From: Burkholderiales bacterium
GTDB taxonomy: Bacteria; Pseudomonadota; Gammaproteobacteria; Burkholderiales; Burkholderiaceae_C
Length of the DNA: 45,755 bases
Direction: 5' to 3'
NCBI GenBank assembly: GCA_016191995.1
Contig: JACPVA010000104.1
Location: forward strand, 1-45,755
Each line of letters begins with the position of its first letter. The first letter of the stretch is position 1. The position numbers and the translations under genes were made by a program. The notes beneath the pieces are model-generated. The model worked only from the letters and a program-made list of their open reading frames with translations. It was not told where the DNA came from and made no database searches. This document shows, in pieces, positions 9,525 to 17,462 of this stretch.

Positions 9525-10904
9525 TCAGCGCAGGGAGGGCGAGCGCAACTCGTCGTCGATCCCGGCGGCGGCCGCCAGCCCGCTTCGCACCGCGGCCTCC
9601 AGCGTCGCCGGATAGGGGCCGTCGACATGGTCGCCGGCGGCCCACAGGCCGCGTGCGATGCGCGCGGGCGGCCGCACCAGACCCGGCGTGCAGCGGAAGG
9701 TCGCGCGCTTCTCGACGATCAGCTGCGCGAGCGTCGGCGCGCGCGCCCAGGTCGCCGCCGGGATGGCCGCGCGCGCCTGCGCCAGCGTCGCCGCCGCGAT
9801 CGCCTCGCGCCCGCGTGCGACCCAGGGTGCTGCGCCGCTGATGACGAAGGCGAAGCGCCCCGCGGCAGCGCCGATCTGCCCGTGGTCGAAGGCGAACTGT
9901 GCCGGCGCGCGCGCATCGTCGGCCGCCAGCGCGACCATCGGTGCCGCGAGACGGCTGCCCGGGGCCTCCAGGTAGACGGTGGCGATCGGCTCGTAGCGCA
10001 GCGCGCGCGCACGCTCGGCCCAGTCCGGTGCCGCGTCGGCGGCCAGCGCGGCCGAGTGCGGCGCGGCGCAGGCCAGCACGACGGCATCGAAGCCCTCGTC
10101 GTCGATCCGCCAGCGGTCGCCGGGCTGCGCATCGGCCACGGGGGCGAGGCGCTCGACGCGCCGCCCGAGGCGCAACTCGGCGCCGGCGCCGGCCAGCCAG
10201 GCCAGCGCCGGCGCCGGCAGCAGCGCATCCAGCGGCGCGCGCGGCAGCAGCAGGTCGGAGGCGCCGCGGCCGCCGAACAGCCCGTCGCGCAGCACGCGCA
10301 GGAAGACGGCGGCGCTCGCCGCGTCGGCCGGCGTATTCAGCGCCGCCACGCACAGCGGGTCGACGAGCTCGGCGCGCAACCGCGCCGGCAGCCGCGCGCA
10401 CAGCGCGGCGACGGTCGTCGCCGGCGCGGCGCGGAAGCGCCGCAGCCCCCAGCCGGCGGCGGCGGCCAGCAACGCGGCGCGCTCGCCTGGGTGCCAGTGG
10501 CGCACCGCCAGCACGCCGCGCACGAAGGCCGGCAGTGCGGCCCCTGCAGGCAGGTGCAGCCCGCGGCCCATGGGGTCGACCAGCGCCAGCGGCAGCCGCA
10601 GCAGCACGCGTTCCGGGTCGACGCCGACCCGCCGCATCAGCGCCAGCGTCTCGCGGTAGGCGCCGATCAGGATGTGCTGGCCGTTGTCCCAGACCGCGCC
10701 GCCGGCGTCGACCGAGCGTGCGCGCCCGCCGGCGTCGACCGAACGCAAGCGCCCGCCGGCGTCGACCGAACGCGCGCGCCCGCCGGCGCGCGTGGCCATC
10801 TCGAACAGCGTCACGCGCCAGCCGGCGTCGGCCAGCCGCACCGCGGCGGACAGCCCGGACCAGCCGGCGCCGACGACGGCCACGCGCGGCGCGGCGCGGT
10901 TCAT
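9525..10904 (-). CDS. hpnE: Hydroxysqualene dehydroxylase HpnE
   Basis: A 459-residue FAD-dependent amine-oxidase-type flavoprotein that in the HpnCDE route reduces hydroxysqualene to squalene. Seen: the N-terminal dinucleotide-binding VAVVGAGWSGLSAA with the acidic end of the second strand (FEMATRAGGRARS), a WDNGQH segment, and the C-terminal FAD-contact LWAAGDHVDGPYPATLEAAVRSG. Directly after the GGRARS motif the protein has three 9-residue repeats of the type RSVDAGGRA (about residues 45-69), encoded by a 27-bp tandem repeat; relatives normally have only one such segment, so the loop is expanded here. Third gene of the hpnC-hpnD-hpnE run, 154 bases after hpnD. Confidence 0.9.
   Translation of the reverse strand: MNRAAPRVAVVGAGWSGLSAAVRLADAGWRVTLFEMATRAGGRARSVDAGGRLRSVDAGGRARSVDAGGAVWDNGQHILIGAYRETLALMRRVGVDPERVLLRLPLALVDPMGRGLHLPAGAALPAFVRGVLAVRHWHPGERAALLAAAAGWGLRRFRAAPATTVAALCARLPARLRAELVDPLCVAALNTPADAASAAVFLRVLRDGLFGGRGASDLLLPRAPLDALLPAPALAWLAGAGAELRLGRRVERLAPVADAQPGDRWRIDDEGFDAVVLACAAPHSAALAADAAPDWAERARALRYEPIATVYLEAPGSRLAAPMVALAADDARAPAQFAFDHGQIGAAAGRFAFVISGAAPWVARGREAIAAATLAQARAAIPAATWARAPTLAQLIVEKRATFRCTPGLVRPPARIARGLWAAGDHVDGPYPATLEAAVRSGLAAAAGIDDELRSPSLR
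10700..10780. repeat. In-frame 27-bp tandem repeat (3 copies) inside hpnE
   Basis: Three consecutive 27-bp units at 10700, 10727 and 10754 share the invariant core CGCCGGCGTCGACCGA and differ at a few positions after it. A partial fourth unit (CGCCGGCG) follows. Because 27 is a multiple of three the repeat encodes nine-residue units and keeps the reading frame. Confidence 0.9.
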
Positions 10905-10965
10905 CGGCGGCGGCAGGTCGCGGCACGTCGGTCGGCACGCCGCGGCGCCGGCCGCGCGCCGATTC

Positions 10966-11013
10966 GCGGCCGTGGCCGGGCGGCGTGGCGCGGCCGTGGC
11001 CGGGCGGCGTGGC
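10966..11013. repeat. 24-bp tandem repeat (2 exact copies) between hpnD and hpnE
   Basis: Two identical 24-bp units start at 10966 and 10990, each beginning GCGGCCGTGGCCGGGCGGCG; a third copy starts (GCGGC) and breaks off. The unit itself contains the palindromes CGGCCG and GGCC. It occupies part of the 154-base gap between hpnD and hpnE, which otherwise shows no gene. Confidence 0.9.
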
Positions 11014-11058
11014 GCGGCGCGCAGCGGGCGGTGCGCCGCAGGCCACGATGGCGCGCGA

Positions 11059-11907
11059 TCAGCGCCCCAGCCAGTGCGTGCGGGTCGCGATCCACAGCTT
11101 GCGCAGCGGCGTCAGCGAGGTGCGCTGGTGCAGCACCTGGAAGCCCTGGGCCTCGATCTCGCGCAGCAGCGTGCGGTAGATGTTGGCCATCATCAGCCCC
11201 GGCCGCTGCGACCGGCGGTCGGCCGCCGGCAGCAGCGCCAGCGCCTCGTCGTACAGCGCGTGCGCGCGCGCGGCCTGGAAGCGCATCAGGGCGTCGAAGC
11301 GCTCGCTGTAGCCCCAGGGCGGCTGGCGGCGCAGGATCTCCTCGGCCCGCACGCCGAAGCGCTGCAGCTCGTCGGCCGGCAGGTAGATGCGGCCGCGCCG
11401 CGCATCCTCGCCGACATCGCGGATGATGTTGGTCAGCTGCATCGCCAGCCCCAGCCGGTGCGCATAGTCGACGGTCTGCGCCTGCGTGCGGCCGAAGATC
11501 CCGGCCGCGACCTCGCCGACGACGCCGGCCACGAGGTGGCAGTAGCGCTGCAGCGTCGGCCAGTCGGCGAAGCGCGACTGCGCCAGGTCGATGCGGCAGC
11601 CTTCGATCACCGCCTCGAGCTGCGCCGGCTCGATGCCGTAGGCGCGCGCGCCGGGCATCAGCGCCAGCATCACCGGGTGGCTCGGCCGGCCGTCGAAGGC
11701 CGCGCGCACCTCGCCCGACCACCAGTCGAGCTTGGCCGCGGCGACCGCGGCGTCGCGCATCTCGTCGACGACATCGTCGACCTCGCGGCAGAAGGCGTAG
11801 AAGGCGGTGATCGCCTCGCGCCGCGGCCGCGGCAGGAAGCGGAAGGCGTAATAGAACGACGAGCCGCTGCGCGCGGCCTTGCCCTGGACATACTGCTGCG
11901 GCGTCAT
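11059..11907 (-). CDS. hpnD: Presqualene diphosphate synthase HpnD
   Basis: A 282-residue trans-isoprenyl diphosphate synthase of the squalene/phytoene synthase family. Both aspartate-rich Mg-binding motifs are present: REVDDVVDE and NIIRDVGEDARRGRIYLP. In the HpnCDE route HpnD joins two farnesyl diphosphates into presqualene diphosphate. HpnD is told from HpnC by its FYYAFRFLPRPRREAITAFYAFCR start, which resembles phytoene synthases, and by position as second gene. It begins 21 bases after the hpnC stop, so the two are co-transcribed. Phytoene synthase would be the alternative reading, but no carotenoid genes are nearby and HpnC/HpnE flank it. Confidence 0.9.
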   Translation of the reverse strand: MTPQQYVQGKAARSGSSFYYAFRFLPRPRREAITAFYAFCREVDDVVDEMRDAAVAAAKLDWWSGEVRAAFDGRPSHPVMLALMPGARAYGIEPAQLEAVIEGCRIDLAQSRFADWPTLQRYCHLVAGVVGEVAAGIFGRTQAQTVDYAHRLGLAMQLTNIIRDVGEDARRGRIYLPADELQRFGVRAEEILRRQPPWGYSERFDALMRFQAARAHALYDEALALLPAADRRSQRPGLMMANIYRTLLREIEAQGFQVLHQRTSLTPLRKLWIATRTHWLGR

Positions 11908-11928
11908 CGACGGCTCGCCGCAGCCTGC

Positions 11929-12837
11929 TCAGCGCGCCGCCGCGCGCATGCCGAGGGCGCGCCAGGCCAGGCGCGGCGCGTCGGCGGCGCCCAGCGTCGG
12001 GCGGTGGCTGAGCGCGGCGTGCTGCATGGCGTCGATTTTCTCCAGGATGCGCAGCCCGCCCTGGACCACCAGCCGCAGCTCCCAGCCGGCGCGCCCCGGC
12101 AGCCGGTGCACCAGCGGCGCGCCCTGCAGCATCAGCGCGCGCGCCCAGGCGACCAGATCGCGCAGCAGCGCGCGCGTGGCCGGCGTGTCCGCGCCCGGAC
12201 GCAGCTCGGCGCGCGCCAGCCCGTGCGCGCGCAGGTCGGCCTCGCTCGCATAGCAGCGCCCGCGCGCGAGGTCGGGCCCGAAGTCCTGCCAGAAGTTGGC
12301 CAGCTGCAGCGCGCTGCAGACCGCATCCGACTCGCGCTGCGCCGCCACGCCGTGCTCGGCATACAGGTGCAGCATCAGCCGGCCGACCGGATTCGCCGAG
12401 CGCCGGCAGTAGTCGAGCAGCGCCGCGCGGTCGGGGTAGGGCGGGTTGCGCACATCCTGCTCGAAGGCATCGAGCAGGTCGTGCAGCAGCGGCAGCGGCA
12501 GCGCGTGGCGGTCGATCGCGCCGGCCAGCGGCGTGAAGACGCGGGCCCAGCGCGGCGCCGCGGGCCGCCCCTGCGTGCAGCGACGCAGTTCGTCGCGGTA
12601 GGCCTGCAGGTCCGCCAGGCGCTGCGCCGACGCTGCATCGCCCTCGTCGGCGAGATCGTCGGCGGTGCGCGCGAAGTGGTAGATCGCGACCACCGCGGGG
12701 CGGATCGCCGGCGGGCACAGCCGCGAGGCGACCGGGAAGTTCTCGTAGTGGTCGATGCTCACGCCGGCGATTGTCTCGCGCCGCGCGCGTCGGCCCGATG
12801 TCCGGGCGGCCGACAATCCGGTGCCGCCGATCGGCAT
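11929..12837 (-). CDS. hpnC: Hydroxysqualene synthase HpnC
   Basis: A squalene/phytoene synthase family enzyme that turns presqualene diphosphate into hydroxysqualene. Seen: DHYENFPVAS at the start of the conserved part, the first aspartate motif ARTADDLADEGD, and the second NFWQDFGPD. The first ATG gives 302 residues, but homologous sequence begins at a GTG at 12762 (VSIDHYENF), which would give 277 residues; the extra N-terminal 25 residues are Arg/Ala-rich and overlap the divergent promoter at 12837-12866, so the GTG start is more likely. First gene of hpnCDE. The squalene-hopene cyclase gene is not in the window. Confidence 0.9.
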   Translation of the reverse strand: MPIGGTGLSAARTSGRRARRETIAGVSIDHYENFPVASRLCPPAIRPAVVAIYHFARTADDLADEGDAASAQRLADLQAYRDELRRCTQGRPAAPRWARVFTPLAGAIDRHALPLPLLHDLLDAFEQDVRNPPYPDRAALLDYCRRSANPVGRLMLHLYAEHGVAAQRESDAVCSALQLANFWQDFGPDLARGRCYASEADLRAHGLARAELRPGADTPATRALLRDLVAWARALMLQGAPLVHRLPGRAGWELRLVVQGGLRILEKIDAMQHAALSHRPTLGAADAPRLAWRALGMRAAAR

Positions 12838-12866
12838 TGACGGCCGTGCAATGGCGGCGATATAGT
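12837..12866 (+). promoter_or_regulatory. Sigma70-type promoter of the RND efflux operon
   Basis: TTGACG (12837-12842) and TATAGT (12861-12866) are separated by 18 bases, close to the vegetative consensus and unusually good for such a GC-rich genome. The start point would fall in the palindrome that follows at once, so a bound repressor would block initiation. Confidence 0.75.
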
Positions 12867-12880
12867 ACTGACCGGTCAGT
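12867..12880. promoter_or_regulatory. TetR-type palindromic operator
   Basis: ACTGACCGGTCAGT is a perfect 14-bp palindrome abutting the -10 box of the efflux promoter; an extra CAGTA half-site follows at 12881-12885. Palindromes with a GACCGGTC core and flanking TACT/AGTA are common operators of TetR-family repressors that control RND pumps. No TetR gene lies next to it in this window. Confidence 0.7.
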
Positions 12881-12974
12881 CAGTAATTTCGGAACCCTCG
12901 GCGCCGCGCCGTCGACGCCGCCGACGTCGAAGCGGCGCGACGCCTGCCTCAGCCCGCCCCAGGAGCCGCCGATC

Positions 12975-14132
12975 GTGAGTCCCGCCGCCCCCGATTCGCA
13001 CGAGCCCGCGCCGCCGCCGCGCCGGCGCGCCGCCGGGGCGCTGCCTCGGCTCGCGCTCCTGGGGCTGCTGGGGTCGCTGGCGCTGGGTTGCGCGCGCGAG
13101 CAGCCCCCGCCCGAGGCGGTGCGCGCGGTTCGCACGGTCAAGGTCGTCGCAGCGCAGGGCGAGACGGTGCGCGAGTTCGCGGCCGAGATCCGCGCCCGCA
13201 GCGAGGTGGCGCTCGCGTTCCAGGTCCCCGGGCGGCTGCTGCGCCGGCATGTCGAGGCCGGCGACGCGGTCCGCGCCGGCCAGTTGCTGGCCGAGATCGA
13301 CCCGCAGGACCTCGCGCTCGCGCAGCGTGCCGCGCAGGCGGCGCTGCAGGCGGCCGAGGTCCAGGCCGCGCAGGCGGCGGCCGACCTGGCGCGCTTCGAA
13401 GGGTTGCGCGCGCAGGGTTTTCTCAGCGAGGCCGAGCTGGAGCGCCGCCGCAGCGCGGCGCGTGCGGCCGAGGCGCAGCGCGCGCAGGCGCAGGCGCAGG
13501 CGCGCGCACAGGGCAACCAGGCCGCGTACAGCCGGCTGGCGGCCCCCGCCGCCGGCGTCGTGACCGCGGCGCTGGCCGAGCCCGGCAGCGTGCTGGCCGC
13601 CGGGATGCCGGTGCTGCGGCTGGCGCTGGCGGGGCCGCGCGACGCCGTCTTCGTCGTGCCCGAGGATGCGGTCGACGCGCTGCGCGCGCTGCGCGGCCGC
13701 GCCGGTGCGGCCGAGCTGCGGGTCTGGGGCGACGACGCCTGGCTGCCGACGACGCTGCGCGAGATCGCTGCGGCGGCCGACCCCGGGACGCGCGCGTTCC
13801 AGGTCAAGGCCGAGCTCGGCGCCGCGCGCGTCGAGCTCGGGCAGACCGCGACGCTGCGGCTGAAGATGCCGGCGGCCGCGGCCGGCCTGCGCCTGCCGCT
13901 GACCGCGCTGCGCGAGCACGAGGGCGGCAGCGCGGTGTGGCTGCTCGATGCGGCGACGATGACGGTGCGGCTGCGCCCGGTCGGGGTCGCCGGCGTCGAC
14001 GGCGAGCAGGTGATCGTCGTCGCTGGAGTCGACCCCGGGGCCGAGGTCGTGACCGCCGGCGTGCACGTGCTGACCGAAGGGCAGAAGGTCTCGCGCTGGG
14101 GTGACGACGCGCCCCCGGCCGCGCCGCGCTGA
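12975..14132 (+). CDS. RND efflux periplasmic adaptor lipoprotein
   Basis: Membrane fusion protein of a tripartite RND pump, linking the inner-membrane pump to an outer-membrane channel. Starting at the GTG, preceded by AGGAG at 9 bases, the protein has 385 residues. The first 39 form a lipoprotein signal (LLGSLALGC, lipidated C39). Then come the barrel-sandwich hybrid half (FQVPGRLLRRHVEAGDAVRAGQLLAEIDP), a long alpha-helical hairpin of Ala/Gln/Glu-rich heptads (about residues 110-185), the second lipoyl half (AAPAAGVVTAALAEPGSVL) and the beta-barrel and membrane-proximal domains. An ATG further upstream in the same frame was refused because it would translate the promoter and operator. The pump gene follows after 41 bases. 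Confidence 0.92.
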   Translation: MSPAAPDSHEPAPPPRRRAAGALPRLALLGLLGSLALGCAREQPPPEAVRAVRTVKVVAAQGETVREFAAEIRARSEVALAFQVPGRLLRRHVEAGDAVRAGQLLAEIDPQDLALAQRAAQAALQAAEVQAAQAAADLARFEGLRAQGFLSEAELERRRSAARAAEAQRAQAQAQARAQGNQAAYSRLAAPAAGVVTAALAEPGSVLAAGMPVLRLALAGPRDAVFVVPEDAVDALRALRGRAGAAELRVWGDDAWLPTTLREIAAAADPGTRAFQVKAELGAARVELGQTATLRLKMPAAAAGLRLPLTALREHEGGSAVWLLDAATMTVRLRPVGVAGVDGEQVIVVAGVDPGAEVVTAGVHVLTEGQKVSRWGDDAPPAAPR

Positions 14133-14173
14133 GCCGCGCGGCCCGTCCCCGTTCGCCTCGCCGGCCCGCCCGC

Positions 14174-17100
14174 ATGTCCGACCCGTCCACCAGCACGTCC
14201 ACGCGGGCGCGCTTCAACCCCTCGCGCTGGGCGATCGAGCATCCGGCGCTGACGCGCTACCTGCTGATCGTGCTGCTGCTGCTCGGCGGCGCGGCCTACA
14301 CCCAGCTCGGGCAGGACGAGGACCCGCCGTTCACGCTGCGGGTGATGATCGTGCGCGCGTTCTGGCCCGGCGCGAGCGCGCAGCAGATGGCCGAGCAGGT
14401 CGCCGACCGGATCGAGAAGACGCTGCAGGAGGTCAGCCACGCCGACGTGATCCGCAGCTACACCAAGCCGGGCGAGTCGCTGACGATGCTGGAGCTGGAG
14501 GAGTCGTCGCCGGCCGGCGCCACCGACCAGGTCTGGGACGAGGTGCGCAAGCGTGTCGGCGACATGCGATCGACGCTGCCGCAGGGGGTCGTCGGGCCGG
14601 TCTTCGTCGACGACTTCGGCGACGTCTACGGCAGCCTGTTCGCGCTGTCGGCCGACGGCTTCGACCGCGAGGCGCTGCGCGACTTCGCCGACCGCGTTCG
14701 CGAACGACTGCTGCAGCTGCCCGATGTCGCCAAGGTCGCGACCTTCGGCGCCCAGCCGCCGCGCATCTTCGTCGAGATCCCGCCGCGCCGGCTGGCCCAG
14801 CTCGGGCTGGATATCGACCAGGTCGTCGCCCAGCTCGCGACGCAGAATGCGGTCGAGGGCGCGGGCCGGCTCGAAGGCGGGCTGGTCGACCTGCAGGTGC
14901 GGGTGGACGGCGCCTTCGACTCGGTCGAGGAGCTGGGCCGCATGCCGCTGCGCGCGGTCGACCCGGCCAGCGGCCGCGCGACGACGATCCGGCTCGCGGA
15001 CATCGCCGAGATCCGCCGCGGCTGGGCCGACCCGCCGCAGGTGCTGGTGCGCCACCAGGGGCGCGAGGTGGTCGTGCTCGGCGTGTCGATGGCCGACGGC
15101 GGCGACGTCATCGCGCTCGGGCGCGCGCTGCGCGCCGAGGTCGAGCGGCTGCGCGCCGAGCTGCCGGCCGGCATCGAGATCGAGCAGGTGCAGGACCAGC
15201 CGCAGGCGGTCGCGCGCTCGGTCGGCGAGTTCCTGAAGGTGCTGGCCGAGGCGCTGGTCATCGTGCTGGCGGTCAGCTTCGTCAGCCTGGGGCTGCACAC
15301 ACGGCCGCTGCGCATCGACCCCTGGCCGGGGCTGGTGGTCGCGGTCTCGATCCCGCTCGTGCTCGCGATCACCTTCGTGACGATGTACTACTGGGGCGTC
15401 GGGCTGCACAAGATCTCGCTCGGCAGCCTGATCATCGCGCTCGGGCTGCTCGTCGACGACGCCATCATCGTCGTCGAGATGATGGTGCGCAAGCTCGAGG
15501 AGGGCCACGACAGGCTGCGCGCGGCGACCTTCGCCTACGAGCTGACGGCGATGCCGATGCTCACCGGCACGCTGATCACCGCCGCCGGCTTCATGCCGAT
15601 CGGCCTGGCGCGCTCGACCACCGGCGAGTACACCTTCGCGATCTTCGCCGTCACCGCCGCGGCGCTGCTGATCTCGTGGCTGGTGTCGGTCTACTTCGTG
15701 CCCTACCTCGGCTGGCGGCTGCTGCGCGAGCGCCGCCCCGGGCATGCCGGGGCCGGCTTCACGCCGCACGAGCTGTTCGACACGCCGTTCTACAACCGCC
15801 TGCGCGCGCTCGTCGGCTGGTGCGTCGCGCACCGCTGGACGACGATCGGCGCCACGCTGGCGGTGTTCGCGCTCGGCCTGGCCGGCATGGGGCGGGTCCA
15901 GCAGCAGTTCTTCCCCGACTCGGCGCGCGCCGAGCTGCTGGTCGAGCTGTGGCTGCCCGAGGGATCGGGCATCGCGCGCACCGACGAGGTCGCGCGCCGC
16001 TTCGAGCAGCGCATGCTGGCCGACCCGGGGGTCGGCACGGTGACGACCTGGGTCGGGTCGGGGGTGCCGCGCTTCTACCTGCCGCTCGAGCAGATCTTCC
16101 CGCAGACCAACGTCGCGCAGGCGATCGTGATGCCGGCCTCGGCGGCCGAGCGCGAGCGGCTGCGACGCGAGCTGCCGGCGCTGCTGGCGGCGGAGTTCCC
16201 AGAGGCGCGCGGCCGCGTCAAGCTGCTGCCGAACGGGCCGCCCGTCGCCTACCCGGTGCAGTTCCGCATCGTCGGCTCGGACCTGCACGCGGTGCGCGCC
16301 TGGGCCGACCGCGCCAAGGACGTGCTGCGCGCGAGCCCGCAGATGCGCGGCGTGAACGACAACTGGAACGAGCCGGTGCCGCGCATGCGCCTGCTCGTCG
16401 ACCAGGACAAGGCGCGCGCGCTGGGCGTCAGCAGCCAGCAGCTCGCGCAGGCCTCGCGCACGCTGCTGTCCGGGCGCAGCGTCGGCCAGTACCGCGAGGG
16501 CGACGAGCTGATCGACATCGTGCTGCGCGCGCCGCAGGCCGACCGCGACGCCGCCGCCGACCTCGCGCAGAGTTATATCCGCACCGCCAGCGGCCGCGCC
16601 GTGCCGCTGGCGCAGCTGGCGCGGCTCGAGTTCGGCTGGGAGCCGGGCGTGTTGTGGCGCGAGGGCCGCGCCTGGGCCGTCACGGTGCAGGGCGATGTCG
16701 CCGAGGGCCTGCAGGGGCCGACGGTCAGCGCGCAGCTCTGGCCCGAGCTGCAGCGGCTGGCGGCGACGATGCCGCCGGGTTATCGCATCGAGCTCGCCGG
16801 CACCGCCGCCGAGAGCAGCAAGGGGCAGGGGTCGATCCTGGCCGGCGTGCCGCTGATGCTGTTCGTCATCTTCACGCTGCTGATGCTGCAGTTGCAGAGC
16901 TTCGGCCGCGCGACGCTGGTGTTCCTGACCGGGCCACTCGGGATCGCCGGCGTCGCGGCGGCGCTGCTGCTGCTGGACCGGCCGTTCGGCTTCGTCGCGA
17001 TGCTCGGCGTGATCGCGTTGTCGGGCATGATCATGCGCAACTCGGTGATCCTGATCGACCAGATCGAGCAGGACCGCCGGCGCGGTGTGGCGCACTGGGA

Positions 17101-17317
17101 CGCGATCGTCGAGGCCGCGGTGCGGCGCTTCCGCCCGATCGTGCTGACCGCGGCGGCGGCGGTGCTGGCGATGGTGCCGCTGTCGCGCAGCGGCTTCTGG
17201 GGGCCGATGGCGGTGGCGATCATGGGCGGGCTGGTCGTCGCCACCGCGCTGACCCTGCTCGCGCTGCCGGCGATGGTCGCGGCCTGGTTCCGCGTGCGGC
17301 GGCCGGCGGGCGGCTAA
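14174..17317 (+). CDS. RND efflux permease (HAE1-type inner-membrane pump)
   Basis: A 1047-residue proton-driven pump. Seen: the N-terminal membrane helix (LTRYLLIVLLLLGGAAYTQLGQDEDPPF), a large periplasmic loop, the helix-4 motif GLLVDDAIIVVEMM with the paired aspartates of the proton relay, a second periplasmic loop, and a C-terminal helix bundle (GVIALSGMIMRNSVILIDQIEQD). The internal duplication and length are those of hydrophobe/amphiphile exporters; the substrate is unknown. It is co-transcribed with the adaptor gene from the promoter at 12837 and probably induced through a TetR-type repressor. No outer-membrane TolC-type gene is in the window, so the pump must borrow one. Confidence 0.94.
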   Translation: MSDPSTSTSTRARFNPSRWAIEHPALTRYLLIVLLLLGGAAYTQLGQDEDPPFTLRVMIVRAFWPGASAQQMAEQVADRIEKTLQEVSHADVIRSYTKPGESLTMLELEESSPAGATDQVWDEVRKRVGDMRSTLPQGVVGPVFVDDFGDVYGSLFALSADGFDREALRDFADRVRERLLQLPDVAKVATFGAQPPRIFVEIPPRRLAQLGLDIDQVVAQLATQNAVEGAGRLEGGLVDLQVRVDGAFDSVEELGRMPLRAVDPASGRATTIRLADIAEIRRGWADPPQVLVRHQGREVVVLGVSMADGGDVIALGRALRAEVERLRAELPAGIEIEQVQDQPQAVARSVGEFLKVLAEALVIVLAVSFVSLGLHTRPLRIDPWPGLVVAVSIPLVLAITFVTMYYWGVGLHKISLGSLIIALGLLVDDAIIVVEMMVRKLEEGHDRLRAATFAYELTAMPMLTGTLITAAGFMPIGLARSTTGEYTFAIFAVTAAALLISWLVSVYFVPYLGWRLLRERRPGHAGAGFTPHELFDTPFYNRLRALVGWCVAHRWTTIGATLAVFALGLAGMGRVQQQFFPDSARAELLVELWLPEGSGIARTDEVARRFEQRMLADPGVGTVTTWVGSGVPRFYLPLEQIFPQTNVAQAIVMPASAAERERLRRELPALLAAEFPEARGRVKLLPNGPPVAYPVQFRIVGSDLHAVRAWADRAKDVLRASPQMRGVNDNWNEPVPRMRLLVDQDKARALGVSSQQLAQASRTLLSGRSVGQYREGDELIDIVLRAPQADRDAAADLAQSYIRTASGRAVPLAQLARLEFGWEPGVLWREGRAWAVTVQGDVAEGLQGPTVSAQLWPELQRLAATMPPGYRIELAGTAAESSKGQGSILAGVPLMLFVIFTLLMLQLQSFGRATLVFLTGPLGIAGVAAALLLLDRPFGFVAMLGVIALSGMIMRNSVILIDQIEQDRRRGVAHWDAIVEAAVRRFRPIVLTAAAAVLAMVPLSRSGFWGPMAVAIMGGLVVATALTLLALPAMVAAWFRVRRPAGG

Positions 17318-17343
17318 ACTCCACCGTTTGCCCGACCCCACCC

Positions 17344-17430
17344 GCGCGGGTGGCGAAATTGGTAGACGCACCAGGTTTAGGTCCTGACGCCTTCACCGGC
17401 GTGCCGGTTCGAGTCCGGCCCCGCGCACCA
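17344..17430 (+). tRNA. tRNA-Leu (anticodon UAG)
   Basis: An 87-base tRNA with a GCGCGGG/CCCGCGC acceptor stem, the long variable arm of leucine tRNAs, GGTTCGAGTCC T-arm and an encoded CCA end. The anticodon TAG is at 17378-17380, in loop TTTAGGT. It reads CUA and, by wobble, other CUN codons; two CUA codons are in the leuA leader peptide of this window. It lies just before tig. Confidence 0.96.
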
Positions 17431-17462
17431 CGAGATCCGCTCCCCAGCCCCGAGAGTCCCGC

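Noticed and set aside
12771..12974. Upstream ATG extension of the RND adaptor gene
   Set aside because: It would translate the promoter and TetR-type operator and would bury the lipoprotein signal; the GTG at 12975 has AGGAG in place.
10901..17371. A 2156-codon open frame on the minus strand through the hpn genes and antisense to the RND operon
   Set aside because: High GC makes antisense frames open by chance. The translation is low-complexity Arg/Ala/Asp-rich, with no domain, and the real genes on either strand explain the DNA.
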